64,000 nucleotides of DNA from Rhodopseudomonas palustris. Its GTDB lineage: Bacteria > Pseudomonadota > Alphaproteobacteria > Rhizobiales > Xanthobacteraceae. Shown piece by piece: positions 1 through 8,751 of the stretch. The position numbers and the translations under genes are program-made. The notes under the pieces were generated by a model. That model saw nothing but the letters and a program-made list of their open reading frames with translations, ran no database searches and had not been told where the DNA came from. The DNA lies in contig NZ_CP041387.1 in NCBI RefSeq assembly GCF_007005445.1, positions 1,674,001 to 1,738,000 on the forward strand, read 5' to 3'. The stretch's first letter is position 1, and the number at the start of each line of letters is the position of its first letter.

Positions 1-1270
1 GCAGCCGCATGATCAGCGACGACAGCAACGTCAGCGGGTAGGGCGTGTCGGTGAGGATCGCGCGCAGCCAGTCGCCGGCGAGATTGGGCGGGATGTTCTC
101 GCTCTTGCGCAGCACCGCGGTCTCGATCAGGTAGCGCCACAGCGACGGCGACGGCTCGCGCGGCGGCGGATCGATGCGAAGGCGCGCGAGGTGGCGCAGG
201 TAGCGAACGGCAATGACGTCGAAATCGTCCTCGACGTAGAACCGCACCGACAGCCGCGCCGCGTTCGGCGCCAACCCGAGCACATAGAAACGAACGCCGG
301 GCGGCAGGTCGGGCTTCAGATCGCTGATCGGCCGGCCTTGCGCGACCTTTTCCAGGATCGCGCCGACCTTCTTGGATTCGGTGTTTTCGTCCACGGCGAA
401 CAGCGAGGCGAACATCTGTTCGGCGGTGTCGGCCGAGGCCTGGTCCGATGCCTCGGCCCAGAACACGGTGGATGCATCGCCGACCTGAATGCGATGACCG
501 CTGCCGCGATCGAGAAAGCGATTGAGCACCGAGGTGTAGGCGAAGGCGGCGGCTTCCGAGATCGGTGCGTTGGCGCCTTGGTCGTGGCCGTAGGAGGTGA
601 AGGCGTCGAGATTGAACGACACGATCGAAGCGCCGGAGGATTGCGCGCCCCACACGCCCTTGATGGCGGGATGCAGCCGCGCCAGCGGGGCACGTTCGCC
701 GGACACCAGACAGATCGCCTCGGTCTTGTCGCTGCCCGCCATCAGCCGTGCCCACAGCGCGCGCGCCGCGGGGCGGTCGTGCAGATAGATGTTGCGCAGG
801 CGCTCGGTTTCCAGCGCGAACACCACATTCTGGTCCTTGATCTCTTCGGACCAGCCCCATTCCGCGAAACGCTCCGGCGTCCAGGCCTCAAGAAAGCGCA
901 GCAGGGCTTGCAGGCCTTCATCAGTGCTGCCGGCCAGCCAGGCTTGATGCTGGTCGCGGAAGGCCTGATGTTCCTGCGCTGTGCGCTTGCCTTCGCCGGT
1001 GGTGACACCGAGCACATAGGCGGTCTTGTCCCACAGGAAATTCGGTGCAACGCCCGACGTGCGCTTGATCGGCTGCGGAACGGCCAATTGTCTTGCGGTC
1101 TTCTTGCGACCTTCGCCGAGACGAAGATCGATCGGCGCGCCGGCCACCGTGCCGTCGGCGTTCAGCGGGATGACGAAGGCGATGTTCTGCTGCGAGTATC
1201 CGAACGGTGGTACCTCGCCGCGCTGGGCCATTCGATCATAGGCGCGGACGAGGGCCGCCAGCGCACTCAT
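1..1270 (-). CDS. cas8c: Type I-C Cascade large subunit Cas8c/Csd1 (3' end outside window)
   Basis: An open frame on the minus strand starts at ATG 1270 and runs off the left end of the window with no stop, giving 423 codons. The protein begins MSALAALVRAYDRMAQRGE and contains GYSQQNIAFVI and a central segment AICLVSGERAPLARLHPAIKG, the arrangement expected of the Csd1 family. Family members are usually about 570-600 residues, so roughly the last quarter is missing. In type I-C, Cas8c recognises the PAM and helps bind target DNA within Cascade. The start overlaps the stop of cas5c by 4 bases (ATGA), so the two are translationally coupled. cas7, cas4, cas1, cas2 and the array would be expected beyond position 1. 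Confidence 0.9.
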   Translation of the reverse strand, partial: MSALAALVRAYDRMAQRGEVPPFGYSQQNIAFVIPLNADGTVAGAPIDLRLGEGRKKTARQLAVPQPIKRTSGVAPNFLWDKTAYVLGVTTGEGKRTAQEHQAFRDQHQAWLAGSTDEGLQALLRFLEAWTPERFAEWGWSEEIKDQNVVFALETERLRNIYLHDRPAARALWARLMAGSDKTEAICLVSGERAPLARLHPAIKGVWGAQSSGASIVSFNLDAFTSYGHDQGANAPISEAAAFAYTSVLNRFLDRGSGHRIQVGDASTVFWAEASDQASADTAEQMFASLFAVDENTESKKVGAILEKVAQGRPISDLKPDLPPGVRFYVLGLAPNAARLSVRFYVEDDFDVIAVRYLRHLARLRIDPPPREPSPSLWRYLIETAVLRKSENIPPNLAGDWLRAILTDTPYPLTLLSSLIMRL

Positions 1271-1962
1271 CGTCGCAGCTCCGGCGATCCTGGCGGCGGC
1301 ACTTTCACCACCCCATCGACGAGCGTCGCCCGGAACAGGATCGAGCCGCGGTCGCCGCCGTGATTGATGTCGTAGAGCATGAAGCCGAGATCGCGTGGTG
1401 TGCCGAAGCCAAGCGCGGCGGTGCGATCTTGGTTGTCGGGCTGCGGCAGCGCTTGATCAGGTTCGAGCAACGCAAAGGTCGCCGGAAATTCGCGGGCGCC
1501 GAGGCAGGGCTGATGAAACGACTGTCCCTTGCGGGCGCGGCGGTTGAACGTGTCGAGGTGTTTGGCCTCGTTGTCGTCCGGTCCCGCCTTGGCGGTCATT
1601 TCGAAATGCGCACAGATCACATAGTCGACGTCCGACAGCAGCGTCGCGGCGCGTTGCTGCCGATTGTCCTCGACGATCAGCGCAAGGTCGCCGATGTCGC
1701 CGCTCTTCATCGCCTTGCGGATCGACGCCACCGGCGCTTTGGCGCCGACCTCGTTGCGGCGGATCGACTGGAAGCGGATCGGCTTGAGGACGTGGATCTC
1801 GTCGATCACCCAGCGGATCGCCGGCTTCCAGTGGATCGCTTCGAGAATGCCGCGGGCGGCGGACGGCGTCATCACATCATAGGAGACGCGCTCGACCTTC
1901 ATCTCAGGCCGTGTGAACAACGCCCAGCGCCCCTTAACGCGAAGGCGAATCCCATACGCCAT
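1267..1962 (-). CDS. cas5c: Type I-C Cas5c (Cas5d), crRNA-processing Cascade subunit
   Basis: A 231-residue RAMP-superfamily protein starting MAYGIRLRVKGRWALFTRP. The N-terminal ferredoxin-like fold is followed by a conserved region with YDVMTPSAARGILEAIHWKP and by the basic, His-containing stretch KHLDTFNRRARKGQSFHQP. In type I-C systems, which lack Cas6, Cas5c cuts the pre-crRNA and stays bound to the 5' handle. It lies between cas3 (103-base gap) and cas8c (4-base overlap), which is the standard I-C order. Length is normal for the family. Identification is firm; the catalytic residues were not aligned individually. Confidence 0.93.
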   Translation of the reverse strand: MAYGIRLRVKGRWALFTRPEMKVERVSYDVMTPSAARGILEAIHWKPAIRWVIDEIHVLKPIRFQSIRRNEVGAKAPVASIRKAMKSGDIGDLALIVEDNRQQRAATLLSDVDYVICAHFEMTAKAGPDDNEAKHLDTFNRRARKGQSFHQPCLGAREFPATFALLEPDQALPQPDNQDRTAALGFGTPRDLGFMLYDINHGGDRGSILFRATLVDGVVKVPPPGSPELRR

Positions 1963-2065
1963 ACTTCACCCCGAACCACAACCCAGCATTGTGATAGTGC
2001 ACGAAAACCAGTCGAACGCAATTCGTCGCCGGCGGTATTTGCAGCGACGTAGCTTCGGCTGTTCG

Positions 2066-4384
2066 CTAGACGATGGCCCAGGTAAATTCGTCGGCGTCTT
2101 CCCAGCGCAGGCCGATTTCGGCGGAGTATAGGGAAGCCGTCTCCAGCACCGCGAACTGTTCGCCGAACCGTTCGGCCGTGAAATAACGGACGTGGCCATT
2201 GGCGATCATCCGCTCGCGCTCCCGCGGCGGTACCTGCACCAGGTAGTGCCTCAGCCGCCGCGCAGCGACGACGGGCGGCAGCCCGCCGCGGAGCGCCGCC
2301 AGCGTGTCGAGCGCTTCGGCATCTGTCGGCACGATCACTGGCGCCATCCCGCTCTCGATCAGGCGGAAGGCCTCGCCGACAGTGCGGTAAGCGAAATGCG
2401 GCTGCCCGGCGCTGACGGTGAACTGATCCATGGTCTTCGCCGGGACCTTTCGGCCGTCCGCGTCTGGGATATGGATGCGGTCGAGGCCGTCCTGCAGTCG
2501 CCAATAGACTTCGTTGAAGTACGCCTCCATCGCCTCCGGCGAAAACAGATCGCCTTCGTGGTTCTCGAGAATGCGGTAAGTATCACCGACCAGGCCGTGG
2601 ATTTCCGGCGGCGGTTCGGCGGCGGCGGGCTTGAAGATGGTGACGATACTGACGTCGGCCGGCGCACGACCCTCGCGATTGCAGCGACCCGCCGCCTGGG
2701 CGAGCTGATCGAGCCCGGCCTCCGCGCGCCACACCCGTGGAAAGTCGAGATCGACGCCGGCTTCGACCAGCGAGGTCGCGATCACGACGCACGGCGCATC
2801 GTTCGCCAGCCGCTGCCGAATCTCCGCCAGGATCGCGCGGCGATCGGCCGGGATCTGCCTGGTGGTGAGATGCAGCAATCCTTCGACGGCGCGGCGTTTG
2901 CCAGCTTCGTAGAGCGCGCGCGCATGTCTGCGGCTGTTGACGATCACCAGCGCCTGTGCCGAACCCGATTGTGCGATATCGTCGAGCAACTGGTCGTCGC
3001 TCCACTCGCCCGCGAGCCGTTGCGTCGTGCGGCGGAGCGCTGTGTGGAGCTGCTCCGGGTTCGGTGCCAGTTCGCTGTCTGGAGAGAGCTGCAGGCCGCC
3101 CGTGAACCGGTCGGCTCCGAGCGCCGGCTGGGTCGCGGTGCATAGCACCACGGTGCAGCCGTAGTTGCGCGCCAGTTCGTCGAGCGCGGCGATGCAGGGA
3201 AGCAGAACGTTCCTGGGGATCGTCTGCGCCTCGTCCAGAACGATCACGGCGTTGGCGAGATTGTGCAGCTTGCGGCAGCGCGAGGTGCGGTTCGCGAACA
3301 GGCTCTCGAACAACTGGACATTGGTGGTGACGATGACCGGCGCCGCCCAGTTCTCGGCAGCGAGCCGCAGCTTGCCGTCGCGTGCGCCGTCGTCGATGCC
3401 GCGGGCTTCTCCATTGTCGGGCTTGATGTCGAGCGCATCGAGTTCGATCGCCGAATGATGTTCGAGCAGGGTCTCGTCGCCGATGGCGTCACGGAAAACG
3501 TCTGCGGTCTGCTCGATAATGGCCGTGAACGGGATCGCATAGATGATCCGGTCCATCTGGTGCCGTTTGGCATGATTCAGAGCAAAGGCGAGCGAAGCGA
3601 GCGTCTTGCCGCCGCCGGTCGGGACATTCAACGTGAAGACGCCGCGCGGCAGCTCTGCCTTGCTGCGGACGTGCGCGAGGATGTCGCGCCGTAGTGTGTT
3701 GAGTTGGCCGTGTCGCGCGCGCTGCTGCTTGTCGGCCATGTAGCCGTCGAACCGGGCGATCAGCCCATCGACGATCTGCGGCAGCCTCGGCCAGTCGCGA
3801 TCGACCGGGCGCCCTTCGACCGCGGCGTAGAACGCTTCTGTACACAGGAAGTCGGCGTCGACCAGGCACGAGAAAAGCATCCGGCCCAGGAAGGCGAACT
3901 GAAAAGCCTGACGCGGAGGCCCCGGCTGCTGCGCGCCCTTGTAGAGTTCGAATGGTGCCGGCATCAGGGGGGAGGCCTCGCACGCCACCTCGCTTCGCCA
4001 GATCGGATCCAGTGGCTCGACGGATTTTTTCAGCCGGTCGTCGAGGCTGCCCGCGCCGAGTGGATCGGGCAGGCCGCCGTGATGCCCAGCGATCCCGCAA
4101 GCGAGCAGTCTGGCGATCAGGCCATTTATCCCGGTGCCGAGTTTGACGACCTCCTGCGCGCCGGCAGTCGCATGATCGACGCCGCGAGGCCGCTGTCCCC
4201 GCAGATAGTGCTGAAACGCGGCCGAGTACTTGCCGAGATCGTGAAGACGACCGGCGATCTCGGCGGCGTTGCCGCCGCCGAATTTGGCGCCGAACTGCCT
4301 TGCAAGCTTCGCGACCTCGTGCAGATGTCGAGGCAGCGGCTCCCAGTCATCTTCCGAAGTCGGTGTCGAATGGGCGAAATGCAT
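2066..4384 (-). CDS. cas3: CRISPR-associated helicase/nuclease Cas3 (type I-C)
   Basis: A 772-residue protein starting MHFAHSTPTSEDDWEPLPRH, the usual beginning of I-C Cas3. The frame stays open to a TTG at 4444, but the ATG at 4384 fits family starts better. The N-terminal HD nuclease shows HD at residues 48-49, DH at 70-71 and HH at 101-102. The helicase has Walker A VPTGGGKT at 254-261, a DEAQ box at 384-387 and CTATQPAL shortly after. Cas3 is recruited by Cascade after R-loop formation to unwind and degrade target DNA. No frameshift or lost motif is visible, so it looks functional. It is the first gene of the visible cas operon. Confidence 0.94.
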   Translation of the reverse strand: MHFAHSTPTSEDDWEPLPRHLHEVAKLARQFGAKFGGGNAAEIAGRLHDLGKYSAAFQHYLRGQRPRGVDHATAGAQEVVKLGTGINGLIARLLACGIAGHHGGLPDPLGAGSLDDRLKKSVEPLDPIWRSEVACEASPLMPAPFELYKGAQQPGPPRQAFQFAFLGRMLFSCLVDADFLCTEAFYAAVEGRPVDRDWPRLPQIVDGLIARFDGYMADKQQRARHGQLNTLRRDILAHVRSKAELPRGVFTLNVPTGGGKTLASLAFALNHAKRHQMDRIIYAIPFTAIIEQTADVFRDAIGDETLLEHHSAIELDALDIKPDNGEARGIDDGARDGKLRLAAENWAAPVIVTTNVQLFESLFANRTSRCRKLHNLANAVIVLDEAQTIPRNVLLPCIAALDELARNYGCTVVLCTATQPALGADRFTGGLQLSPDSELAPNPEQLHTALRRTTQRLAGEWSDDQLLDDIAQSGSAQALVIVNSRRHARALYEAGKRRAVEGLLHLTTRQIPADRRAILAEIRQRLANDAPCVVIATSLVEAGVDLDFPRVWRAEAGLDQLAQAAGRCNREGRAPADVSIVTIFKPAAAEPPPEIHGLVGDTYRILENHEGDLFSPEAMEAYFNEVYWRLQDGLDRIHIPDADGRKVPAKTMDQFTVSAGQPHFAYRTVGEAFRLIESGMAPVIVPTDAEALDTLAALRGGLPPVVAARRLRHYLVQVPPRERERMIANGHVRYFTAERFGEQFAVLETASLYSAEIGLRWEDADEFTWAIV

Positions 4385-4749
4385 GGTCGGCAATGATCGT
4401 TCTGGAAAGAAATCTGACGGCGTAATCGAGAGACGAAAGCCCAATTCAGCGTCTTTGTCGACCTGAGTTCGGTACCGTCCGGCGCCGGGTGCGTAACCCG
4501 CCGTTGTCTGCGGCGGGAGCGGTGATCCGCATCGCTGCGCCGGACTGTGGTCGGTCGATCACCTCCGCCACGGATGGCGCAGCCGCTCACCTTGCTCGTC
4601 TGCCGCGGACACGTCTTCGCGGATGCCTCGACCGGCCGCGTACTTGAGAGGCTGGTGAAGGTCGTGATCGAGATGCCAATTTCAGGATGAAACCCGTTCT
4701 CACCGGTTCCGCCCGTCAACAGATTTTGCAAAATACAATCAACGGTTTA
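4385..4749. other. Gene-free region upstream of cas3
   Basis: No convincing coding frame is seen. The stretch must carry the cas operon promoter on the minus strand. A small inverted repeat (CCCGCCG at 4497-4503, CGGCGGG at 4511-4517, 7-base loop) is present without a T-run. No CRISPR repeats are visible here, so the array is not on this side of cas3. Confidence 0.5.
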
Positions 4750-4839
4750 TGGCGGAAGGGGTGGGATTCGAACCCACGGTACCCTTGCGGGCACGCCGGT
4801 TTTCAAGACCGGTGCCTTAAACCGCTCGGCCACCCTTCC
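4750..4839 (-). tRNA. tRNA-Ser (anticodon UGA)
   Basis: On the minus strand a 90-base class II tRNA runs from GGAAGGG at 4839 to an encoded CCA at 4750. The acceptor arms GGAAGGG and CCCTTCC pair fully. The anticodon stem CCGGT/ACCGG closes the loop CTTGAAA, giving anticodon TGA. A long variable arm and the T-loop GGTTCGAATCC are present. It lies about 365 bases upstream of cas3, so it could have served as an integration site for the CRISPR region, but no duplicated 3' end was seen in the window. Confidence 0.96.
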
Positions 4840-5162
4840 AGGCTTGGCGCCGTGGGTCACAGCGGCGGAGCCTGACCGTCGCTGCGGTTGTCACAGCATC
4901 CGCGTCGCCAGTTGTTTAGGGGGGATTGCTGGGGCGGGTCAATGTCCAGGCAGACGAATCGGGCCCCTTCACGCGGGCGGAACGTCGCGTCGTCGGTTTC
5001 GGCGGACCGCAATTGGCGTGTGCCGAGGTGCCAGAAGGTGCGTTCCGCGAGCGGGTGAGTACCGGTCCTGAGCAGTAATGCTCAAATTTGAGCATTACTC
5101 TGGCCGGCGAAGTGGCCCGCCGTCCGCTGCGCCAGAAATCCGCGGGAAGTGAGTTCGTTGGA
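4840..5162. other. Intergenic region between tRNA-Ser and the AraC gene
   Basis: No coding sequence is supported here. The notable content is the 26-bp palindrome listed separately. It lies 63 bases upstream of the preferred ATG of the regulator gene, a normal operator distance. Confidence 0.5.
5074..5099. promoter_or_regulatory. Perfect 26-bp palindrome, putative operator
   Basis: The half-site AGTAATGCTCAAA is followed immediately by its exact reverse complement, with no spacer. It is AT-rich inside GC-rich DNA, and a perfect 26-bp match is very unlikely by chance. It lies upstream of the AraC-family gene at 5163. AraC proteins usually bind direct repeats, so a dimeric regulator of another family may be the ligand. 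With no central loop it is a poor RNA hairpin, which favours a DNA-binding site. Confidence 0.6.
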
Positions 5163-6167
5163 ATGCGCCAGCCCGAGTTTGACGTTCGTTTGAACGCCGA
5201 CCCGATCGACTATCCGCTCAATCGTGCCCCCGTCGTTCACACACGCGATCCTGAGGCGATGCGCGAGGCGATGTTGTCGGTGTATGGTGCCAGCGACTTT
5301 ACGGCGGAGGCGGACGGGTTCGAAGGCTTCGGCAGTTATGTCGCGTTCGACGGTGCCGGGCTCGGATTCTGCGCCTATGCGGCGCCGGCCGTCGCAGAGT
5401 TCGGCGAGACCGATTTCGCCCGCGTTCAGATTGCGCTGCGTGGCAGCAGCCGGACCTCGACCGGCTCCTCCTGCGTCGAGGTCGATCCGCAGCATTGGTG
5501 CGTCTCGTCGGCGGGCACGCCGGCGCGGCTCGAATTCGGCGCCGACTATCAGCAGTTGATCCTGCGCATCACCACCGCAACTCTCACAGCCACGCTGGAG
5601 GCGCTGCTCGGCGTCACGCCGCGCGGCAAGCTGACTTTCGCGCCCGGCGTGAATGTCGAGCATCGCGGCGCGCCGGCGTTGCGCGATCTGGCGATCTGCG
5701 TGGCGCGCCACGTCGATCCGGCCGCGCCGGCGCTGCCGCCGTTCATGCTGCGCGAGATGCAGCAGGCGCTGGCGGTGTCCTTTCTCAGCGTGACGCGGCA
5801 CAATTTCAGTGCCCAGCTCGACAGCGACGCTCGGGATACCGCCCCGGACTATGTCCGGGTTGCGGAGGAGTTTATCGAGGCGTCATGGAACAGGGCGATC
5901 ACCATCGTCGATCTTGCTGCCGTGACCAATGTCGGGGTGCGCAGCCTGTTCAAGGCGTTTCAGAAGCATCGCGGCTACTCACCGATGGCGTTCGCCAAGG
6001 CTGTGCGGCTGAACAAGGCGCGCGAGCTGCTGCTGTCCGGGGATCCGTCGCGCTCGGTGACGGCGGTGGCGTTCGCCTGTGGCTTCACCAATCTCGGTCA
6101 TTTCGCCAACGATTATCGCCGCCGCCATGGCGAATTGCCCTCCGAGACGCTGGCGCGGCGGCGCTGA
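5163..6167 (+). CDS. AraC-family transcriptional regulator
   Basis: With the ATG at 5163 the protein has 334 residues. The frame extends to a TTG at 5088, but that codon lies inside the palindrome. The N-terminal two thirds resembles the AraC-binding-like sensory domain. The C-terminal third carries the two helix-turn-helix motifs, with ITIVDLAAVTNVGVRSLFKAF and the conserved signature SVTAVAFACGFTNLGHFANDY. It precedes draT by 154 bases on the same strand but no functional link is established. The effector cannot be told from sequence. Confidence 0.85.
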   Translation: MRQPEFDVRLNADPIDYPLNRAPVVHTRDPEAMREAMLSVYGASDFTAEADGFEGFGSYVAFDGAGLGFCAYAAPAVAEFGETDFARVQIALRGSSRTSTGSSCVEVDPQHWCVSSAGTPARLEFGADYQQLILRITTATLTATLEALLGVTPRGKLTFAPGVNVEHRGAPALRDLAICVARHVDPAAPALPPFMLREMQQALAVSFLSVTRHNFSAQLDSDARDTAPDYVRVAEEFIEASWNRAITIVDLAAVTNVGVRSLFKAFQKHRGYSPMAFAKAVRLNKARELLLSGDPSRSVTAVAFACGFTNLGHFANDYRRRHGELPSETLARRR

Positions 6168-6321
6168 CCGACGGCACGGTGATTGGCGGCCACCGCTCCT
6201 GGGGCTGCTCCGTCGAGTTGCGCATAGGCAGACGGCGTCGTCTTGGCTAACGATCTCGGGGTGAGGATACCATTCGGGGCGCGCCGCGGGCGGGCATGGG
6301 ACAGCGGCAGAGTCGGCCAAG

Positions 6322-7131
6322 GTGAGCGACGACGGCAGCATCGGGCATTCCAGCAACCTCGTCGGCGTGCCGATGCGGTTTCTCACCGGCGTCGGCTTCA
6401 ACGACGCTCCGGTTCCGCTGCATATCGCCGGCGTGCGCGAGATGAATCCCAGCCTGTTCGAGATGCTCGGTGAGGCGCGCGACCTCGCCGAGGCCGGCGA
6501 GGCGTTCGCCTGCTATATGACGGCGCTGTTCGGGATCGATGCCGAACAGCGTGTCCGCGGCCGCGATGGCCGCCGCCGCTTCCGCTCGTCCTATCTCGAT
6601 CTGATCAAGGGCTGGGGCTTCGACAGCAACGGCGCCGAAGGCGCGGTGCTGAAGGGATGGGTGGAAAGCCGGTTCGGGCTGTTTCCGACCTTTCACAAGG
6701 AGCCGATCCGGCGGATCGCCAGTCCGGTGTGGACCGTCTATGTCGAGCAGAAGATGTCGAGCCGTTTCCACAACAACGCGATCTTCGTCCAGCTCGATCT
6801 CTTGTACGAGTTCTGTCAGTGGGCGCTGACCCATTTTGCGGCCACCGGCAGCACCCATGTGACGCTGTATCGCGGCGTCAACGGTTTCGACGAGCATCAG
6901 GTCGTCGAGCGGCTCGACAAGCGCCATTCCATCATCCGTCTCAACAACCTGACGTCGTTCACCTCCGATCGCGGCATCGCCGACTGCTTCGGCGACACAA
7001 TTCTGACGGTCCGGGTGCCGGTGCCGAAGATTCTGTTCTTCAACCGGCTGCTCCGGGCGCACCCGCTCAAGGGCGAAGGCGAATATCTGGTGATCGGCGG
7101 CGACTATCGCGTCACCGCGAGCTACTTCTGA
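6322..7131 (+). CDS. draT: NAD+-dinitrogen-reductase ADP-ribosyltransferase DraT
   Basis: A 269-residue protein with a GTG start, MSDDGSIGHSSNLVGVPMRF, whose length matches DraT. Family hallmarks include STHVTLYRGVNGFDEHQVV and LNNLTSFTSDRGIADCFGD, the NAD-binding ADP-ribosyltransferase region. DraT inactivates nitrogenase iron protein (NifH) by ADP-ribosylating an arginine when ammonium appears or energy falls. It is followed 9 bases later by draG, which reverses the modification, so the two form an operon. No clear sigma-54 promoter was found upstream. No nif genes are in the window. Confidence 0.93.
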   Translation: MSDDGSIGHSSNLVGVPMRFLTGVGFNDAPVPLHIAGVREMNPSLFEMLGEARDLAEAGEAFACYMTALFGIDAEQRVRGRDGRRRFRSSYLDLIKGWGFDSNGAEGAVLKGWVESRFGLFPTFHKEPIRRIASPVWTVYVEQKMSSRFHNNAIFVQLDLLYEFCQWALTHFAATGSTHVTLYRGVNGFDEHQVVERLDKRHSIIRLNNLTSFTSDRGIADCFGDTILTVRVPVPKILFFNRLLRAHPLKGEGEYLVIGGDYRVTASYF

Positions 7132-7140
7132 AAGGGCGTC

Positions 7141-8031
7141 ATGACCTCGCAAAGTCTGCAGGACCGCGCGCTTGCCGCCTATCTGGGCTTTGCGGTCGGC
7201 GACGCACTCGGCGCCACGGTCGAGTTCATGACCAAGTCGGAGATTGCGGCGCGCTACGGCGTCCACAAGGACATCACCGGCGGCGGCTGGCTGCGGCTGA
7301 GGCCAGGTCAGGTGACCGACGACACCGAGATGGCGCTGGCGCTCGGCCGCTCGCTAATCCGCTGCGGCAGGCTCGAGCTCCCCGATCTCTGTGACGAGTT
7401 CGCCGCCTGGCTGAAGACCGGCCCGGTCGACGTCGGCAGCACCTGTCGCCGCGGCATCCGCAGGTACATCACCACGGGCGAGCTGCAGGGGGCGTATTTC
7501 GAAGGCGACGCCGGCAACGGCGCGGCGATGCGGATCCTGCCGCTGGCGCTGGCAACCTACGGTCGCGCGGAGCAGGCGGCGGCGTGGACCATCGCGCAGG
7601 CGCACGTCACTCATCATCACCCGTTGTCGGATGCCGCGGCGCTCGCACTGGTGAAGATGCTGCAAGCGCTGCTGGCCGGTGAGGGACAAAGCGCCGCCCG
7701 CGCCATCGCCGACGATCTGGTGCAGGCCCACCGCATTTTCGGCTTCACGCCGTATCGCGGTCCGGCCACGGCTTACGTGGTCGACACTCTGCGGACCGTG
7801 CTGCACTATTATTTCTCGACCGACAGCTTCGTCGATTGCGTGATCTCCACGGTCAATCAGGGCGACGATGCCGACACCACCGGCGCGCTCGCCGGAATGT
7901 TGGCCGGCGCCACCTACGGGCTCGCCGCAATCCCGAAGCGCTGGCTCGATCGGCTCGACCGCGAGGTGGTCACAGCGATCCGCGGTCAGGTGCCGAAGCT
8001 GCTGGAGTTGGCGGCGTCGGCGCCTCGTTAG
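7141..8031 (+). CDS. draG: ADP-ribosyl-[dinitrogen reductase] hydrolase DraG
   Basis: A 296-residue ADP-ribosylglycohydrolase. The metal-binding motifs are visible: GQVTDDTEMALALGRSL near residue 60 and NQGDDADTTGALAGMLAG near the C-terminus. GNGAAMRILPLAL lies between. DraG removes ADP-ribose from NifH and restores nitrogenase activity; in related bacteria its access to NifH is controlled by PII proteins and membrane sequestration. The neighbouring draT makes the assignment to DraG, rather than a general ADP-ribosylglycohydrolase, strong. Confidence 0.94.
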   Translation: MTSQSLQDRALAAYLGFAVGDALGATVEFMTKSEIAARYGVHKDITGGGWLRLRPGQVTDDTEMALALGRSLIRCGRLELPDLCDEFAAWLKTGPVDVGSTCRRGIRRYITTGELQGAYFEGDAGNGAAMRILPLALATYGRAEQAAAWTIAQAHVTHHHPLSDAAALALVKMLQALLAGEGQSAARAIADDLVQAHRIFGFTPYRGPATAYVVDTLRTVLHYYFSTDSFVDCVISTVNQGDDADTTGALAGMLAGATYGLAAIPKRWLDRLDREVVTAIRGQVPKLLELAASAPR

Positions 8032-8082
8032 AGCGGTTCATCGTTTGATTGAAACGGTCCGACCTTTCCGAAGGCACTGAGT

Positions 8083-8186
8083 CCTCATCCTGAGCCCGGC
8101 GAAGCCGGGCGTCTCGAAGGATGGGGCAACGCATTCCCTGCGTCACATGGTTCGAGACGGCGCTACGCGCCTCCTCACCATGAGGT
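8083..8186. repeat. Dispersed intergenic repeat of the Bradyrhizobiaceae type
   Basis: Two linked units are seen. The first, CCTCATCCTGAGCCCGGCGA followed by AGCCGGGCGTCTCGAAGGAT, contains an internal stem CCCGGC/GCCGGG. The second begins CATGGTTCGAGACGGCGC and ends CTCCTCACCATGAGG, with CATGGT/ACCATG pairing at its ends. From memory, very similar elements occur between genes throughout Bradyrhizobium and Rhodopseudomonas genomes. It lies just after draG and could fold in the mRNA 3' end. The rest of 8032-8370 holds nothing recognisable. Confidence 0.7.
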
Positions 8187-8370
8187 TGTGCGTGTGGCAC
8201 GCGGTGCGGATCAGCTCTGATTCTACAAAAAGCAGAACTGCTCTAGGCACATCGTCCACAGGTCGTTCGCAAATGGGAAAGGCCCCGCATACGGCGGAGC
8301 CTCTCTCACCAACACATCGATCTGGACTACCGACGCCCTGAGATCGTCCGGTTTGCAGGATCGATCACGG

Positions 8371-8490
8371 TCAGCGCTGTTCGATCTCAAGCAGTGCGAC
8401 GAACTGGCGGATGAAATCGTGGATGCCCCAGTACAGAGCGCCGTGCGTGTCGATGTCGTCGGTGCGATAAGTCTCTGCGAATGATGCCAT
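8371..8490 (-). CDS. Small hypothetical protein (39 residues)
   Basis: The minus-strand ORF starting at ATG 8490 encodes MASFAETYRTDDIDTHGALY and ends FVALLEIEQR. A purine-rich AGGGTGG lies about 6 bases before the ATG, a usable ribosome binding site. The frame stays open to 8562 but the upstream part is low-complexity Arg-rich and unlikely to be translated. No family is recognised. It is acidic, has no membrane segment, and sits between the draTG operon and the GrlR-like gene. Confidence 0.45.
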   Translation of the reverse strand: MASFAETYRTDDIDTHGALYWGIHDFIRQFVALLEIEQR

Positions 8491-8751
8491 GACTGCCACC
8501 CTTGTTCTTGTTGTGCCGCGACGCTGCCGGCGTCGGTGCGGGGCAGATTCGGACGGCACCACTTAACAACTGGTTGGAAGTGCAGGCGCTCGTACTTTGG
8601 AACGTTAGCGGACCTTGAACAAAGCTCGTCGACCGGACCGAAACAACTACACCGATACCAAGCAGAGCTGCAGGTCAGAACCCTTGCCGGCAATGATTAC
8701 CTGTGATGGAGATCGCCAGTGGTGGGTGCAAATGTCTCGTTTGGAGCACGC

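Noticed and set aside
191..1363. A 390-codon plus-strand ORF across the left end
   Set aside because: It is antisense to cas8c, whose minus-strand frame gives a clear Csd1 protein. High GC content creates long open antisense frames.
4497..4517. Hairpin upstream of cas3 as a terminator or CRISPR leader element
   Set aside because: Short stem, no T-run, and no repeats nearby; not distinctive enough.
4750..4839. Attachment-site duplication of the tRNA-Ser 3' end marking an integrated element
   Set aside because: No second copy of the tRNA 3' sequence was found within the window.
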